8,544 bases of DNA from Pseudomonadota bacterium (GCA_017613855.1 JAGACY010000172.1:1-8544), one strand, 5' to 3'; positions 1 to 6,993 are shown, counted from the first letter of the stretch. The notes: generated by a model not told the origin, from the sequence alone. Numbers and translations are program-made.

Positions 1-1533
1 ATTATATAGATTTCCCAGTAGATTTATTGCTTCCGGATCGTCCGCTTCCACTTTATCCATAAGTATCTTTTTTAGTTTGGATGGTCTCGTTTCATCATCT
101 GTCAGCGCAATAATAAATTTTTGGAACAAAGTGGAATAGTCATCATAGTCATACTCATCATATTCATCGGGATATAATACGATATCATCGTATGAGTGCC
201 CATCCAGATCGCCCCGGCATCCTGTAATATGATGTGTCTGTGCATGCAAAATATAGCTATAGTCTCTTTCGAATGTCGATACTTTTCTGAGCCATTTGGC
301 GGCAATCAGATAGTCGATTTTGTAATCCAGCGAGTATGCTGCTGTTTCTTCTAACGAATAATCATCCTTGTCTTCATCAAAACCAGCGCTGTTACTGCGC
401 GAGATCGTTACATCCTCGCCGCATTCTCCTCCGCCATACTCTTTGTGTGTCCTGCCAATGGCACTTTCATCGAATTGAAATGTACAATATTTATGATAAA
501 AACCTATATTGATCAATTTAATCCATGCATGGTATTTAGGATCAAGTTTCTCGAGTTCATGGCCTTTGTCGATATCTTTGGGGACATCGATGCCATCATA
601 ATATTTCATGGCCAATATAAATGTGGCATCTTTACTTCCAAAATGAACAGCTTTTTCCAGCCAATAGTGAGATTTGTCCGTGTCTTTTTTGCCATTCAGT
701 CCCATTTCATAGATCATGCCGACCGCATAATACGCATTGATGACACCATGCGCCGCAGCCCTTACCAGGAGTTCAAACCCTTTTTTCTTGTCACGTTTTA
801 CACCAACGCCATTAAAATATACCAAACCTAGAATGTATTCTGCATTGCCATAGCCGTGTGCAGCTGCTTTTTTTAGCCACTTCAGGCTCTTTTGATATTC
901 GTCGTCATCGGAAAACAGAGGACTGGTTTCGTATACCACAGATGGATTTGTGGCTAACATGGCGAGTTCAAAGTTGGCATCATAAGCTGCATTGCGCCAT
1001 CGAATCATCTCGCGATGAAGTTCTTCTTTGGATAGTTCCGTTTCCTGCTTTTTGCCATGATTGTAATAGGCAATATCTCCGATATTGTCTCTGTACATCA
1101 TGTGTGTGATAAACATGGATGCACTGTCGCTGTTCTTTCGTGCGGATCGTACCGTTGTGGCTATGTCGGGCATGGGGGATACATCCGCTTCAAACGATAC
1201 ATTCTCATATTGGAGCAGTTCGGTACCTTCCGCCTCTGTCGGTATTGGAAACACAACGGGCTTTTTATCCTCCGAGGATGCGGCGACTTCGTTGTCTGCC
1301 GTCTTTTCTTCTTCGGCGGTGGTATTCTCATTCTGCTGAATATGTGTTTCCTTCGTTTCTGTTGCCTCTGCGGGGGCGGTAGAATGATCTTCTTGAACCG
1401 CCTCATCGCTTGCCGGTATTTCTGCCACTGCTGTTTTGGGGCCGGGCTGCTGTGTCGCGCAGGCGGGGGATAATGCTGCCACCGCTGTGACGGATGTGGC
1501 CAGTATGAATCTTTTAATTCCTGATGAAATCAT
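1..1533 (-). CDS. Sel1-repeat putative lipoprotein, 3' end missing
   Basis: An open frame runs from ATG at 1533 leftward through the window edge: 511 codons with no stop, so the C-terminus is missing. The start has a good ribosome site (AGGAG, complement of 1540-1544, six bases from the ATG). Residues 1-24 form a signal peptide ending LSPA before Cys25; the lipobox is imperfect (Ser at -3), so either lipidation or ordinary cleavage is possible. Residues 26-105 are a low-complexity Thr/Glu/Ala/Pro spacer. About residues 213-325 hold three Sel1-like repeats, with signatures such as WLKKAAAHGYGNAEY and LGLVYFNGVGV. A Tyr/Asp-rich acidic patch lies near 440-465, and another Sel1-like helix (EAINLLGNLYN) begins at the edge. 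Sel1 repeats are TPR-like alpha-helical scaffolds that usually bind proteins; the partner is unknown. Likely location is periplasm or outer membrane. It is transcribed divergently from the cysteine-rich gene at 1776. Confidence 0.88.
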   Translation of the reverse strand, partial: MISSGIKRFILATSVTAVAALSPACATQQPGPKTAVAEIPASDEAVQEDHSTAPAEATETKETHIQQNENTTAEEEKTADNEVAASSEDKKPVVFPIPTEAEGTELLQYENVSFEADVSPMPDIATTVRSARKNSDSASMFITHMMYRDNIGDIAYYNHGKKQETELSKEELHREMIRWRNAAYDANFELAMLATNPSVVYETSPLFSDDDEYQKSLKWLKKAAAHGYGNAEYILGLVYFNGVGVKRDKKKGFELLVRAAAHGVINAYYAVGMIYEMGLNGKKDTDKSHYWLEKAVHFGSKDATFILAMKYYDGIDVPKDIDKGHELEKLDPKYHAWIKLINIGFYHKYCTFQFDESAIGRTHKEYGGGECGEDVTISRSNSAGFDEDKDDYSLEETAAYSLDYKIDYLIAAKWLRKVSTFERDYSYILHAQTHHITGCRGDLDGHSYDDIVLYPDEYDEYDYDDYSTLFQKFIIALTDDETRPSKLKKILMDKVEADDPEAINLLGNLYN

Positions 1534-1578
1534 GGTTGTCTCCTGATACCGATTAGACGCCATAAAGACCTGTTGGGG

Positions 1579-1608
1579 ATTGTATCATTTGGATGCTTTA
1601 CGTGGAAA
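1579..1608 (-). promoter_or_regulatory. Candidate sigma70-type promoter for the Sel1 gene
   Basis: On the minus strand a TACAAT -10 box (complement of 1579-1584, five of six consensus bases) follows a weak TTTCCA -35 box (complement of 1603-1608) with an 18-base spacer. The implied transcript start is about 40 bases before the ATG at 1533. Found by eye only. Confidence 0.4.
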
Positions 1609-1659
1609 ATTCTTTTTGCTGTGCTCATCTCCTGTTTTCTGCCTGTTATGATTTACGCC

Positions 1660-1689
1660 TTGACAGTAGTACTGAATTCGATGTATGTC
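1660..1689 (+). promoter_or_regulatory. Candidate promoter of cysteine-rich gene P1
   Basis: A perfect TTGACA -35 box at 1660-1665 is followed, after 18 bases, by a weak -10 box TATGTC at 1684-1689. The T of TTGACA lies exactly 116 bases before the ATG at 1776. The paralogous gene at 7023 has TTGACA at the same 116-base distance and also an 18-base spacer, which supports this being functional. The predicted 5' untranslated region is about 80 bases and holds a conserved hairpin. Confidence 0.55.
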
Positions 1690-1721
1690 TAAGAAATCCA
1701 CGGTAAATTAGGCACGCTCAG

Positions 1722-1746
1722 ATGCGTAAAAAAAGTTTTTGCGCAT
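1722..1746 (+). promoter_or_regulatory. Leader hairpin upstream of P1
   Basis: Left arm 1722-1732 (ATGCGTAAAAA) pairs with right arm 1736-1746 (TTTTTGCGCAT) around a three-base loop, giving 11 pairs with one T-G wobble. An equivalent hairpin occurs at 6970-6993 upstream of P2. It ends about 30 bases before the start codon, leaving the ribosome site free. Only a short T run follows, so it is a poor intrinsic terminator; a role in mRNA stability or translation control is inference. Confidence 0.5.
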
Positions 1747-1775
1747 TTTGCGTGATAATGCTGAGGAGAAGTGTG

Positions 1776-3851
1776 ATGGATAAGCGTCTGGTTTCTTTAC
1801 TGGGAGCGATAGGCCTTTGTCTGTGTGCATGTAACGAGCGCGTTGAATACACGCCTTATTATGCAGATTGTACACCCGAATCTTTTTCGCCGACGTGTGC
1901 GGCATCCAACACCTATACTGCCTGCATGGATAACAGAATCGTTATCCGGATTTGCGCTGACAGCCACATCTGTATGAACGGCGTTTGCACGCCAAATATG
2001 CCCTTTGAATGCTCACAGGATACTTTTCTGTCCACCTGCGTGGATGATAACTATAGATCGATATGCAATTCTCAGAATACAATCGAAATGGAAGCCTGTC
2101 CTTCGGGAACCCAATGCAAGGACGGTCAGTGCACCGCACCTGTCGACCATTCGTGTGAATCAGGCAGCTTTGTTGCGGAGTGCACGGATGAGACGCATTA
2201 CACGGCCTGCCGCAGTGGTGTGACTATCACAGAAGCCTGCGAGGGCGAAACCGTTTGCGTTCGGGGGACGTGCATAACCCAAACGGAGTGCGACAGGGCA
2301 ACGTATGTTCCGGAATGCCTGGATGGGGCCCGGTACACCTTCTGTACCGAAGATGGGCGGATCATCCATGAGGATTGCCCAGCCAATACCAAATGTGTGC
2401 TGGGGGAATGTCGCGAAAATGCGTCGGATGTGTGCGAACCGGACGGATACGTCAATGCCTGTGACGGCAGCAAACGGGTCGCCTGTGATAATGGCAGACT
2501 CACTGAGTACGATTGTGCCGATGACGGTCTGGTCTGCTATGAGGGGGAATGTCGTGTCGTGGGTACGGTCGAATGTGACAGGAAGCACTTTGTCGATAAA
2601 TGTATTGGAGATACCTTGGCTTATTGCAGCGATGAACATCTGGGCGTGGTGAGTACAGATAACTGTAAAAAGTTATATCATAATTCAGGAATATGTGCGA
2701 CCGTTGATGGCGTGACTGGATGCTATCGGACATGCAATAAAAAGGATGTTCAGGACCATGCAGACAGCATTTGTGAGCCAGGTAAACCTGATTATCTTGT
2801 CACTGGCGGCGAATGTGTTCAAATGGCAGATAATCAATATGTCTTTGTCGTTCCCCAAAACACAGAGACTATGCAATGTGATACAGATGAGACTGATATT
2901 TGCAAAGACGGCAGCTGCGTGAAGGATGACAGACTGGGAACGGCTTGTAATCCCCAAACAGATGCGACACTCTGCGATGGCGAACGATTGTATTATTGCG
3001 ATGATGATGGTCGTTATGATATGAGATTCTGCTATGGAAAATGCTTTGCCATAAACGATGTGACGGATTGTTATAAGCCATGTATGCTCGAAGGTGATTC
3101 TTATTACGAAGAAGATGATGATACAGATAACGATAAGGCAATCAAATTCGAGTGTACGCAAACGGATTCCGGACTCTACTATGTCCCGCGTGAAGCAGAA
3201 TGCTTCGGCATTATTGATAGTCTTGGAAATATCATGTTCGGCTCAATGGGATTTGCTTATTCAGGTGATATTTGCGTTAACCAAAAGTCCGAAGCGGAGT
3301 CAGATTCGTGCAATGGCAATATTGCGAAGAAAGTTGTCCATAAAAATATGAAAGATTCCAATGGAGAATGGATACCCGTCGCGTTTGAAATTTCAACGGA
3401 CTGTGGTTCACAAAATTGTGTGGTTCAGGATGGTGAGGCTTTCTGCGCAGATCCCTGTACTGCAGAGGATATGCAGAATGCTCGGAGCAGATATGCATGT
3501 GATTTCTATGAAATGTGGCAAGAGGAACTTGAGTATGTATCACAGAGTTACAGCTGTGTCCGGGTCGGTGATGCCTATTATTGGAAGTTCACCGGTTCGG
3601 AATCGTGTCCTCATGGATGCGCGGCAGATCAATCCTGTCATCGGGTTCATAGATTCGAAGGCACGTCGGCTTGTTACTCATATATGGACGAGATCAACTT
3701 CCTATGCGATGATAATATCTTTTTAGATTGTTATGGTACTGATGTGGTGGGGGCATACGACTGTGGCGACAGAGTTTGTTCAGACAGCGGAAGCCTGGGA
3801 TGCTTTGATACATATGATGAAGCGGATGCAGGCAAAACCCCGGGCCAGTGA
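1776..3851 (+). CDS. Cysteine-rich repeat lipoprotein P1 (691 aa)
   Basis: I do not recognise a named family. The chosen ATG at 1776 has GGAG seven bases upstream in a context identical to the paralogue at 7023. An in-frame ATG at 1722 is rejected because it would turn the leader hairpin into a hydrophilic extension ahead of the signal peptide. Residues 1-18 are a signal peptide with lipobox LCA before Cys19; Asn follows, consistent with outer-membrane sorting. Residues 32-266 are five tandem units of 45-48 residues with spacing CX8CX7-8CX9-10CX5-6CX4C, and a degenerate sixth unit starts at Cys267. Later modules include LCDGERLYYC (middle) and a C-terminal CPHGC block at about 594-625, both also seen in P2. 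A disulfide-stabilised, surface-exposed or periplasmic protein is likely; its ligand or function is unknown. No clear terminator follows. Confidence 0.9.
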   Translation: MDKRLVSLLGAIGLCLCACNERVEYTPYYADCTPESFSPTCAASNTYTACMDNRIVIRICADSHICMNGVCTPNMPFECSQDTFLSTCVDDNYRSICNSQNTIEMEACPSGTQCKDGQCTAPVDHSCESGSFVAECTDETHYTACRSGVTITEACEGETVCVRGTCITQTECDRATYVPECLDGARYTFCTEDGRIIHEDCPANTKCVLGECRENASDVCEPDGYVNACDGSKRVACDNGRLTEYDCADDGLVCYEGECRVVGTVECDRKHFVDKCIGDTLAYCSDEHLGVVSTDNCKKLYHNSGICATVDGVTGCYRTCNKKDVQDHADSICEPGKPDYLVTGGECVQMADNQYVFVVPQNTETMQCDTDETDICKDGSCVKDDRLGTACNPQTDATLCDGERLYYCDDDGRYDMRFCYGKCFAINDVTDCYKPCMLEGDSYYEEDDDTDNDKAIKFECTQTDSGLYYVPREAECFGIIDSLGNIMFGSMGFAYSGDICVNQKSEAESDSCNGNIAKKVVHKNMKDSNGEWIPVAFEISTDCGSQNCVVQDGEAFCADPCTAEDMQNARSRYACDFYEMWQEELEYVSQSYSCVRVGDAYYWKFTGSESCPHGCAADQSCHRVHRFEGTSACYSYMDEINFLCDDNIFLDCYGTDVVGAYDCGDRVCSDSGSLGCFDTYDEADAGKTPGQ

Positions 3852-3927
3852 GCAACGCCTACCGGTCTTCTGCCTTGAAACTGTGCAACTGCTATGTCTT
3901 AAAAATGATATACTTGCGGAGTGGTAA

Positions 3928-3981
3928 TGATTTCTAAAGTTTAGATCATCTGTTTACCGTGCATATTAAATGTGCTAGAAA
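3928..3981 (+). promoter_or_regulatory. Weak promoter and dyad before the small Cys gene
   Basis: TTTACC at 3953-3958 and TAGAAA at 3976-3981 are separated by 17 bases and match the sigma70 consensus at four of six positions each. Just upstream, 3928-3948 is an AT-rich imperfect dyad (CTAAA-g-TTTAG core inside TGAT/TCA) that could be an operator. Both are visual candidates only. The gene could instead be read through from P1, 197 bases upstream. Confidence 0.22.
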
Positions 3982-4002
3982 AATCCGTTGTGTTTTAGGC
4001 AT

Positions 4003-4016
4003 AGCAGGAAACTGCT
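4003..4016 (+). promoter_or_regulatory. Small GAAA-tetraloop hairpin in leader
   Basis: AGCAG and CTGCT flank a GAAA loop, a stable GNRA-type tetraloop hairpin. It lies 32 bases before the ATG of the small cysteine-rich gene, within its probable 5' untranslated region. Function is unknown; it may stabilise the leader. Confidence 0.3.
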
Positions 4017-4048
4017 GCGATGAGTAATCCCTCAATGGAGACAGAATC

Positions 4049-4342
4049 ATGAAATCGTCAAAACTACTTTCAATCGCTTTGGTACTGTGTGTTTCGGGCA
4101 TTTCGTTGAACGCCTATGCCGATGGCAAATGCAGCAGCAATAGCGATTGTGACAAAGGTGTGTCGTGCATCGAGAGTGTCTGCGCCAATACAGAAGGCGG
4201 CAAATGTTATAGTGACAATGACTGCGGCGATGCCAAGTGCATCATGAACAAATGCGCAAATGCACCGGATGGCAAATGCTACAGCAGCACCGACTGTGGT
4301 GAGGGCAGCTGCAGCTTTAACAAGTGCGACCTTAAGAAGTAA
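4049..4342 (+). CDS. Small secreted protein with three Cys repeats (97 aa)
   Basis: The ATG at 4049 follows GGAG at 4037-4040 with an eight-base spacer. Residues 1-24 are a classical signal peptide ending in AYA before Asp25, which suits signal peptidase I; there is no lipobox, so the product should be soluble in the periplasm or secreted. The roughly 73-residue mature part is three units of about 24 residues, each starting GKC and following C-X5-C-X4-5-C-X4-C, so it contains twelve cysteines. Each unit can form two disulfides, giving a knot-like mini-domain. The spacing resembles short Dickkopf-like or defensin-like cysteine modules, but that likeness is not proof of homology. It differs from the six-cysteine unit of P1 and P2. 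Function is unknown; a structural, binding or toxin-like role is possible. Confidence 0.85.
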   Translation: MKSSKLLSIALVLCVSGISLNAYADGKCSSNSDCDKGVSCIESVCANTEGGKCYSDNDCGDAKCIMNKCANAPDGKCYSSTDCGEGSCSFNKCDLKK

Positions 4343-4379
4343 ATCGTTTTGCTCTGTTGTACGAGCGTGGAGTTTTTGT

Positions 4380-4470
4380 TTGCCGATCATTGCGATTCTG
4401 GCTTAGAGCTTGGAGCATAGAGAAGTTTTCTTTCGCTCAAAGCTCTAAGCTCAAAGCTCAAAGCTATGAA
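4380..4470. repeat. Hairpin-forming heptamer-repeat element, copy 1
   Basis: The element starts with a 12-base block (GCCGATCATTGC, 4382-4393). Next come two inverted heptamers at 4402-4415 (CTTAGAG, CTTGGAG), a spacer containing AGAGAAG and CTTTC, and four direct heptamers at 4436-4463 (CTCAAAG, CTCTAAG, CTCAAAG, CTCAAAG). Arms 4401-4416 and 4435-4450 pair at 15 of 16 positions. It lies between the convergent small Cys gene and the vWA gene, where it could act as a two-way transcription barrier or mRNA end protector, but no T run follows on either strand. A related copy in opposite orientation lies at 8240-8309. Confidence 0.7.
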
Positions 4471-4533
4471 GTGACAAAACCGTAAAAAGAATCATATCCA
4501 CGCTGATTCAACACAGCCATTATATTCAACGCA

Positions 4534-6588
4534 TTACAATCCCTTCAGTCTTCTGACGAGTGCTACAAATTCTGCGCGATACTCATCTTTATCGAGTGAT
4601 GATATATCCTTGAGTTGTTCGAGAATCTTATCGTAAGTGAGATTGCCTTTGAACGTTGAATTGTTCAGGATCATGGCTGTTCCAGCGACTGCAGAGGCAA
4701 AGTTCATATTGGCGCTCATCTTCTGTGTGACAGCAGCTGAAGTGACTGGCCAGCTCAGTTCGGTGCTCGTGTTGCCATCGGGCTTTTTATATCGCAGTTT
4801 AACCGTCGCATATTCATTGCTTTGTACATTTTCGACTTTTTGATATTTCGATGAGGGTTCGGGAACATCGACTGACGATCCGGTTTCTACAATTTCATAT
4901 AAAACGGTCACCTGATGTCCGGCACCGACTTCGCCGCCATCCTTCTTATCATCGGCAAAATCTTCGGCATTGAGTTTGCGGGTTTCGTAGCCGATCTGCC
5001 GATATCCTTTAATCTTTGAGGGATTGAAGTCGATCTGGAATTTGACATCTTTGGCTGCGACAAACACAGTAGACGTGAATTCATCGACGAGGACGCGTTT
5101 GGCCTCGCGGATGGTGTCGATATAATTATAATTTCCGTTGCCGTAATCGGCGAGTGCTTCGAGTCGGTTGTCTTTGTAATTTCCGCTGCCGACGCCAAGG
5201 ACGGACAGGAAAATGCCCATTTCACGTTTCTTTTCGATGAGTGACTTGAGTTCATTTGTACTGGAAATACCGACATTGAGGTCACCGTCCGTGCCCATGA
5301 TGATGCGGTTATTGCCACCGGGAATGAAATTCTTTTTGGCGACGGCATAAGCCATCTGGATGCCGGCCTCGCCATTGGTAGATCCGCTTGCATCGAACAT
5401 ATCGAGCGCTTTCAGGATGGTTTTATGATGATCTCCGGGAACCCCATCGATGATGAATCTTTCACGGCCCGAATAGGTGACGATAGAAACTTTATCCTGT
5501 GCCGTGAGTTTGGGGAGCATCGTGATAATGCCGGCTTTGATGAGATTGAGCCTGTCGCGGCCGCGCATCGAACCCGATATATCGAGCAAAAATACGATAT
5601 TGGATGCAGGCCGTTCGGATTCATTCAAATCTTTGGTTTTGGCACCCACCAAAAATAGTTTTGTATCTTTGTTCCATGGGCACGAAGAAATCTCGGTCGT
5701 CACAGAGAATGGCTCATCTGCTTTGGGATTGGGATAATCATATTTAAAGTAGTTGATCATTTCTTCTGTGCGCAGGTCGAGATTTCTGGGGACTCGGCCT
5801 TCATTGATATATCTTCGGAACACGCCGTAGGAAGCGGTATCGACATCGGCTCCAAATGTAGATAGCGGGTTGGCGGCAGTATTGATAAAGCGATGCGGAT
5901 CATACTGGCTGTATTCATCCGTATTCATCTCAATATTGGGCATATCTGCGCCGATGATGACGGGGTGTGGTGATCGTGTCGGAGCTGGCATGGCTGCAGG
6001 TTCTGCATCGATCAGCATTGCGGGGGCTGATTTTCTTGCGGCTGGTTTGTGCGCTTTTGCTCTAGGTGCAGCATCGGCGCGTCTCATTTCAGCGGGGGCT
6101 CCGCCAGCGGCATTTGAGGTACTTTCAATGTTATACATGATTGCGGGGGCGGAAGGTCTGCGTCCATCGTAGTCATTGCCGGCTGAGAGGAAATCCAGAT
6201 TCCCTTCGTCGATATTCTTGAGCGCTTTTTTGAGTTTTTCCTTTGTCTCATTGTCCTGTTCGTCTTTGTTATCGGAGACGAGCTCGACCCGCGGCAGTAC
6301 GACATCCCACTTGTCCTGTTCAAACACAGGGGCAGGCGGAACTTCGGGGGGCGTTGGCGGAACAACCTGCGGTGCCACGACCACTGTATTGGGATTGCCA
6401 TTTTCGTCCAGTTCCGGTGCGGGCAAGGCAATTTCTGGCTCCGTATTGTTGTCCGTCTGTGCAACAGGTTGATCCTGTACTGTTGGTTCAGTCGGTGATT
6501 GCGAAGGCGCGTTGATATCTTTGACACATCCCATAGCGCATAGAGATATCGTTCCCAACAGTGCAATAATCCTGATTCTGCGTGACAT
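4534..6588 (-). CDS. vWA / DUF3520 lipoprotein, YfbK-like (684 aa)
   Basis: The start at 6588 has a strong ribosome site (AAAGGAGG, complement of 6594-6601). A longer frame opens at 6636 but is rejected because that ATG overlaps the -10 box and precedes the signal peptide. Residues 1-20 are a signal peptide with LCAMG before Cys21, so a lipoprotein is predicted. Residues 22-215 are a Pro/Ala/Glu-rich spacer. About 227-320 match the N-terminal vWF_A region of YfbK-like proteins (NPLSTFGADVDTASY). The vWA domain spans about 329-510 and has a complete MIDAS: DISGS at 336-340, the Thr of GST at 402-404 and TDGD at 433-436. The remaining residues fit the DUF3520 C-terminal domain. MIDAS vWA domains bind protein ligands through a divalent metal; the substrate of this family is not well defined. 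Architecture and length fit YfbK relatives, with a longer linker. Nothing looks truncated. Confidence 0.92.
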   Translation of the reverse strand: MSRRIRIIALLGTISLCAMGCVKDINAPSQSPTEPTVQDQPVAQTDNNTEPEIALPAPELDENGNPNTVVVAPQVVPPTPPEVPPAPVFEQDKWDVVLPRVELVSDNKDEQDNETKEKLKKALKNIDEGNLDFLSAGNDYDGRRPSAPAIMYNIESTSNAAGGAPAEMRRADAAPRAKAHKPAARKSAPAMLIDAEPAAMPAPTRSPHPVIIGADMPNIEMNTDEYSQYDPHRFINTAANPLSTFGADVDTASYGVFRRYINEGRVPRNLDLRTEEMINYFKYDYPNPKADEPFSVTTEISSCPWNKDTKLFLVGAKTKDLNESERPASNIVFLLDISGSMRGRDRLNLIKAGIITMLPKLTAQDKVSIVTYSGRERFIIDGVPGDHHKTILKALDMFDASGSTNGEAGIQMAYAVAKKNFIPGGNNRIIMGTDGDLNVGISSTNELKSLIEKKREMGIFLSVLGVGSGNYKDNRLEALADYGNGNYNYIDTIREAKRVLVDEFTSTVFVAAKDVKFQIDFNPSKIKGYRQIGYETRKLNAEDFADDKKDGGEVGAGHQVTVLYEIVETGSSVDVPEPSSKYQKVENVQSNEYATVKLRYKKPDGNTSTELSWPVTSAAVTQKMSANMNFASAVAGTAMILNNSTFKGNLTYDKILEQLKDISSLDKDEYRAEFVALVRRLKGL

Positions 6589-6608
6589 GGTAGCCTCCTT
6601 TGGCATTG

Positions 6609-6643
6609 GGGTATGGCATATACCCGGCGGCCCCATTATATCA
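6609..6643 (-). promoter_or_regulatory. Extended -10 promoter and 5' hairpin of vWA gene
   Basis: The minus strand reads TGATATAAT (complement of 6635-6643), a perfect TATAAT with the upstream TG of an extended -10. No good -35 is present at 16-18 bases, as is usual for this promoter type. The transcript would start near 6628. Its leader can form a six-pair stem (GGGTAT/ATACCC, 6609-6625) directly upstream of the ribosome site. Confidence 0.6.
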
Positions 6644-6702
6644 TGGTTGTGGGTTTTCTTATAGGATCTTTTTATGTTTGGCTCGCTTTGCGGCGAGTCA
6701 GA

Positions 6703-6735
6703 GACTGCGCCCCTGCAGCTCGCTACGTTATGCGT
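6703..6735. repeat. Degenerate direct copy of hairpin-A right arm
   Basis: The stretch 6703-6735 resembles 6765-6792: both read AGAC, two bases, CGCCCCT, then a CG-rich stretch leading to TACG or TTACG. It looks like a decayed partial copy of the neighbouring hairpin element. The alignment was done by eye and similarity is partial. Confidence 0.35.
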
Positions 6736-6738
6736 TTC

Positions 6739-6792
6739 GGGCTAACACGCTTGGGGCGGGTCTAAGACCACGCCCCTACGCGCGTTACGCCC
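6739..6792. repeat. Long bulged hairpin A
   Basis: An imperfect palindrome of about 22 pairs centred on GGTCT-A-AGACC. Outer arms are GGGC-TAAC on the left and GTTA-C-GCCC on the right, so one C (6788) is unpaired on the 3' arm. GGGGCG (6753-6758) pairs with CGCCCC (6771-6776). TTTTT follows at 6793-6797, so on the plus strand it could also serve as an intrinsic terminator, although no plus-strand gene lies immediately upstream. Confidence 0.6.
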
Positions 6793-6798
6793 TTTTTG

Positions 6799-6851
6799 CG
6801 CCTGGCTATGTCTTTGCGGCCACACAGGGCCGCAAAGACATACGCCAGGCG
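6799..6851. repeat. Long bulged hairpin B
   Basis: The arms 6799-6821 and 6828-6851 form 23 perfect pairs around a six-base loop, broken only by one extra C (6843) on the 3' arm after CATA. A further short stem (GCGC-ttc-GCGC, 6852-6862) followed by ATTTTT lies directly downstream. Such length and near-perfection point to a structured intergenic repeat or a strong bidirectional barrier rather than chance. Confidence 0.65.
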
Positions 6852-6906
6852 GCGCTTCGCGCATTTTTGGGTGAATTCGGTAGTCCCGGTACTGTATCCT
6901 GTTCGC

Positions 6907-6936
6907 TTGACAATCTGTTTATATTTATGCTAACCT
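6907..6936 (+). promoter_or_regulatory. Candidate promoter of cysteine-rich gene P2
   Basis: A perfect TTGACA at 6907-6912 is followed after 18 bases by a weak -10 box TAACCT at 6931-6936. The TTGACA lies exactly 116 bases before the ATG at 7023, the same distance as in the paralogue P1. The -10 is poor in both copies, which may mean an activator or an alternative sigma factor is needed. Confidence 0.5.
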
Positions 6937-6969
6937 TAGAGAATACAAGATAAAGAAGGTCGCGTGCGT

Positions 6970-6993
6970 ATGCGTAAAAGCGTTTTTGCGTAT
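6970..6993 (+). promoter_or_regulatory. Leader hairpin upstream of P2
   Basis: Left arm 6970-6979 (ATGCGTAAAA) pairs with right arm 6984-6993 (TTTTGCGTAT) around a four-base loop, giving ten pairs with two G-T wobbles. Compared with the P1 leader, a G-C pair has become G-T and the loop sequence differs, while the stem is kept. The ATG inside it could start a 13-codon peptide ending at TAA 7009-7011, just before the ribosome site. Confidence 0.5.

Noticed and set aside
445..1473. Plus-strand open frames opposite the Sel1 gene
   Set aside because: The minus-strand frame is continuous for 511 codons with a signal peptide and Sel1 motifs; the plus frames have no such features.
1722..1775. In-frame upstream start for P1
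   Set aside because: The extension coincides with the conserved leader hairpin, the paralogue cannot use it in frame, and the ribosome site sits before 1776.
1869..2576. Myxobacterial DUF4215-type cysteine repeats
   Set aside because: The typical CGNG and ECDDGN signatures are absent and the cysteine spacing differs.
2160..3161. Minus-strand open frames of about 158 codons within P1
   Set aside because: They are antisense shadows of a strongly patterned cysteine-repeat gene, with no ribosome site or recognisable domain.
4401..4450. Simple intrinsic terminator
   Set aside because: The stem is strong but no T run follows on either strand, and the heptamer organisation and second copy fit a repeat element better.
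4436..4463. CRISPR array
   Set aside because: The seven-base units are contiguous without spacers and no cas genes are present.
4908..6566. Overlapping 160-codon frames within the vWA gene
   Set aside because: Out-of-frame shadows; the vWA/DUF3520 frame explains this whole stretch.
6589..6636. Longer N-terminus for the vWA protein starting at 6636
   Set aside because: That ATG overlaps the TATAAT -10 box, adds 16 residues ahead of a proper signal peptide and lacks a ribosome site, whereas 6588 has AAAGGAGG.
6739..6792. Integron attC site
   Set aside because: The ends (GGCTAAC and GTTACGC) only partly fit RYYYAAC and GTTRRRY, and no integrase or cassette array is present. Kept only as a comparison.
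6600..6953. A 117-codon plus-strand frame across the divergent region
   Set aside because: It runs through two long palindromes and both promoters, with no domain-like composition.
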